From JAGXQV01 sp964451375 (GTDB lineage Bacteria; Pseudomonadota; Gammaproteobacteria; Burkholderiales; Sulfuricellaceae), in the NCBI GenBank assembly GCA_964451375.1, contig CAYVIN010000032.1, forward strand, positions 1 through 42,776: DNA of 42,776 nucleotides. The letters run 5' to 3'. A program made the translations under genes and the position numbers. This document shows positions 42,776 to 42,776 of this stretch, in pieces; within the stretch, counting starts at the first letter, position 1; every line of letters starts with the position of its first letter. The notes under the pieces are model-generated. The model was not told the origin of the DNA and searched no databases. It was given only the letters and a program-made list of their open reading frames with translations.

Positions 42776-42776
42776 T

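Overview
The window looks like a complete assembly contig from a betaproteobacterium. The evidence is the gene content and order: tRNA-Val, thrS, infC, rpmI, rplT, pheS, pheT, ihfA, a merR-type regulator, tRNA-Pro, and then accA-tilS on the same strand. A DctPQM TRAP transporter with a DctS/DctR-type two-component system and a rich set of c-di-GMP/cAMP signalling proteins fit the same placement. I cannot assign a genus from sequence alone. Both ends carry the same ~50-bp sequence in inverted orientation. This is best read as the contig being broken at two copies of a dispersed repeat, probably an insertion sequence.

Layout. (1) 1-333: end repeat and a short remnant of an IS110-type transposase. 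(2) 334-8.9 kb: mixed single genes. These are a PAS-GGDEF diguanylate cyclase, a SixA-like phosphatase / zinc-ribbon / DUF6164-type cluster, an orphan cysteine-rich protein behind its own promoter and palindrome, an MFS exporter divergent from a metal-dependent (PF06089) asparaginase, transaldolase, a small hypothetical gene and CheV. (3) 8.9-13.9 kb, minus strand: a compressed five-gene operon, tsaB-rimI-udg-(PAS3-GGDEF-EAL)-alkA. Every junction is a four-base ATGA overlap, and a c-di-GMP enzyme sits between two DNA glycosylases. (4) 14-15.6 kb, plus strand: a SPOR-domain membrane protein and a lipoprotein. (5) 15.6-23.7 kb, minus strand: a three-gene operon for a secreted Asp-box beta-propeller, an 1137-residue fusion of FecR-like domain, TPR array and predicted outer-membrane barrel, and a CHASE2 class III adenylate cyclase. 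This is the best candidate for an undescribed envelope-sensing system. (6) 23.9-31.3 kb: TRAP transporter (DctP, a long-tailed DctQ, an oversized DctM) plus an AEC permease, divergent from the sensor kinase and FixJ-type regulator; a strong dyad lies between them. (7) 31.3-31.8 kb: a non-coding, AT-richer stretch with a terminator and a perfect hairpin. (8) 31.8-41.9 kb, minus strand: the translation and fatty-acid synthesis genes. (9) 42-42.6 kb: a TRIC/YicG-type channel.

Three points need care. thrS is interrupted by a single in-frame TAA where a Glu codon is expected, so the essential threonyl-tRNA synthetase is split on paper. infC starts at an ATC codon, so a conventional ORF call truncates it. 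Several start codons are better placed downstream of the longest-ORF start, and the reason is given in each entry. No rRNA, CRISPR array, intact transposase, prophage or plasmid function was seen.
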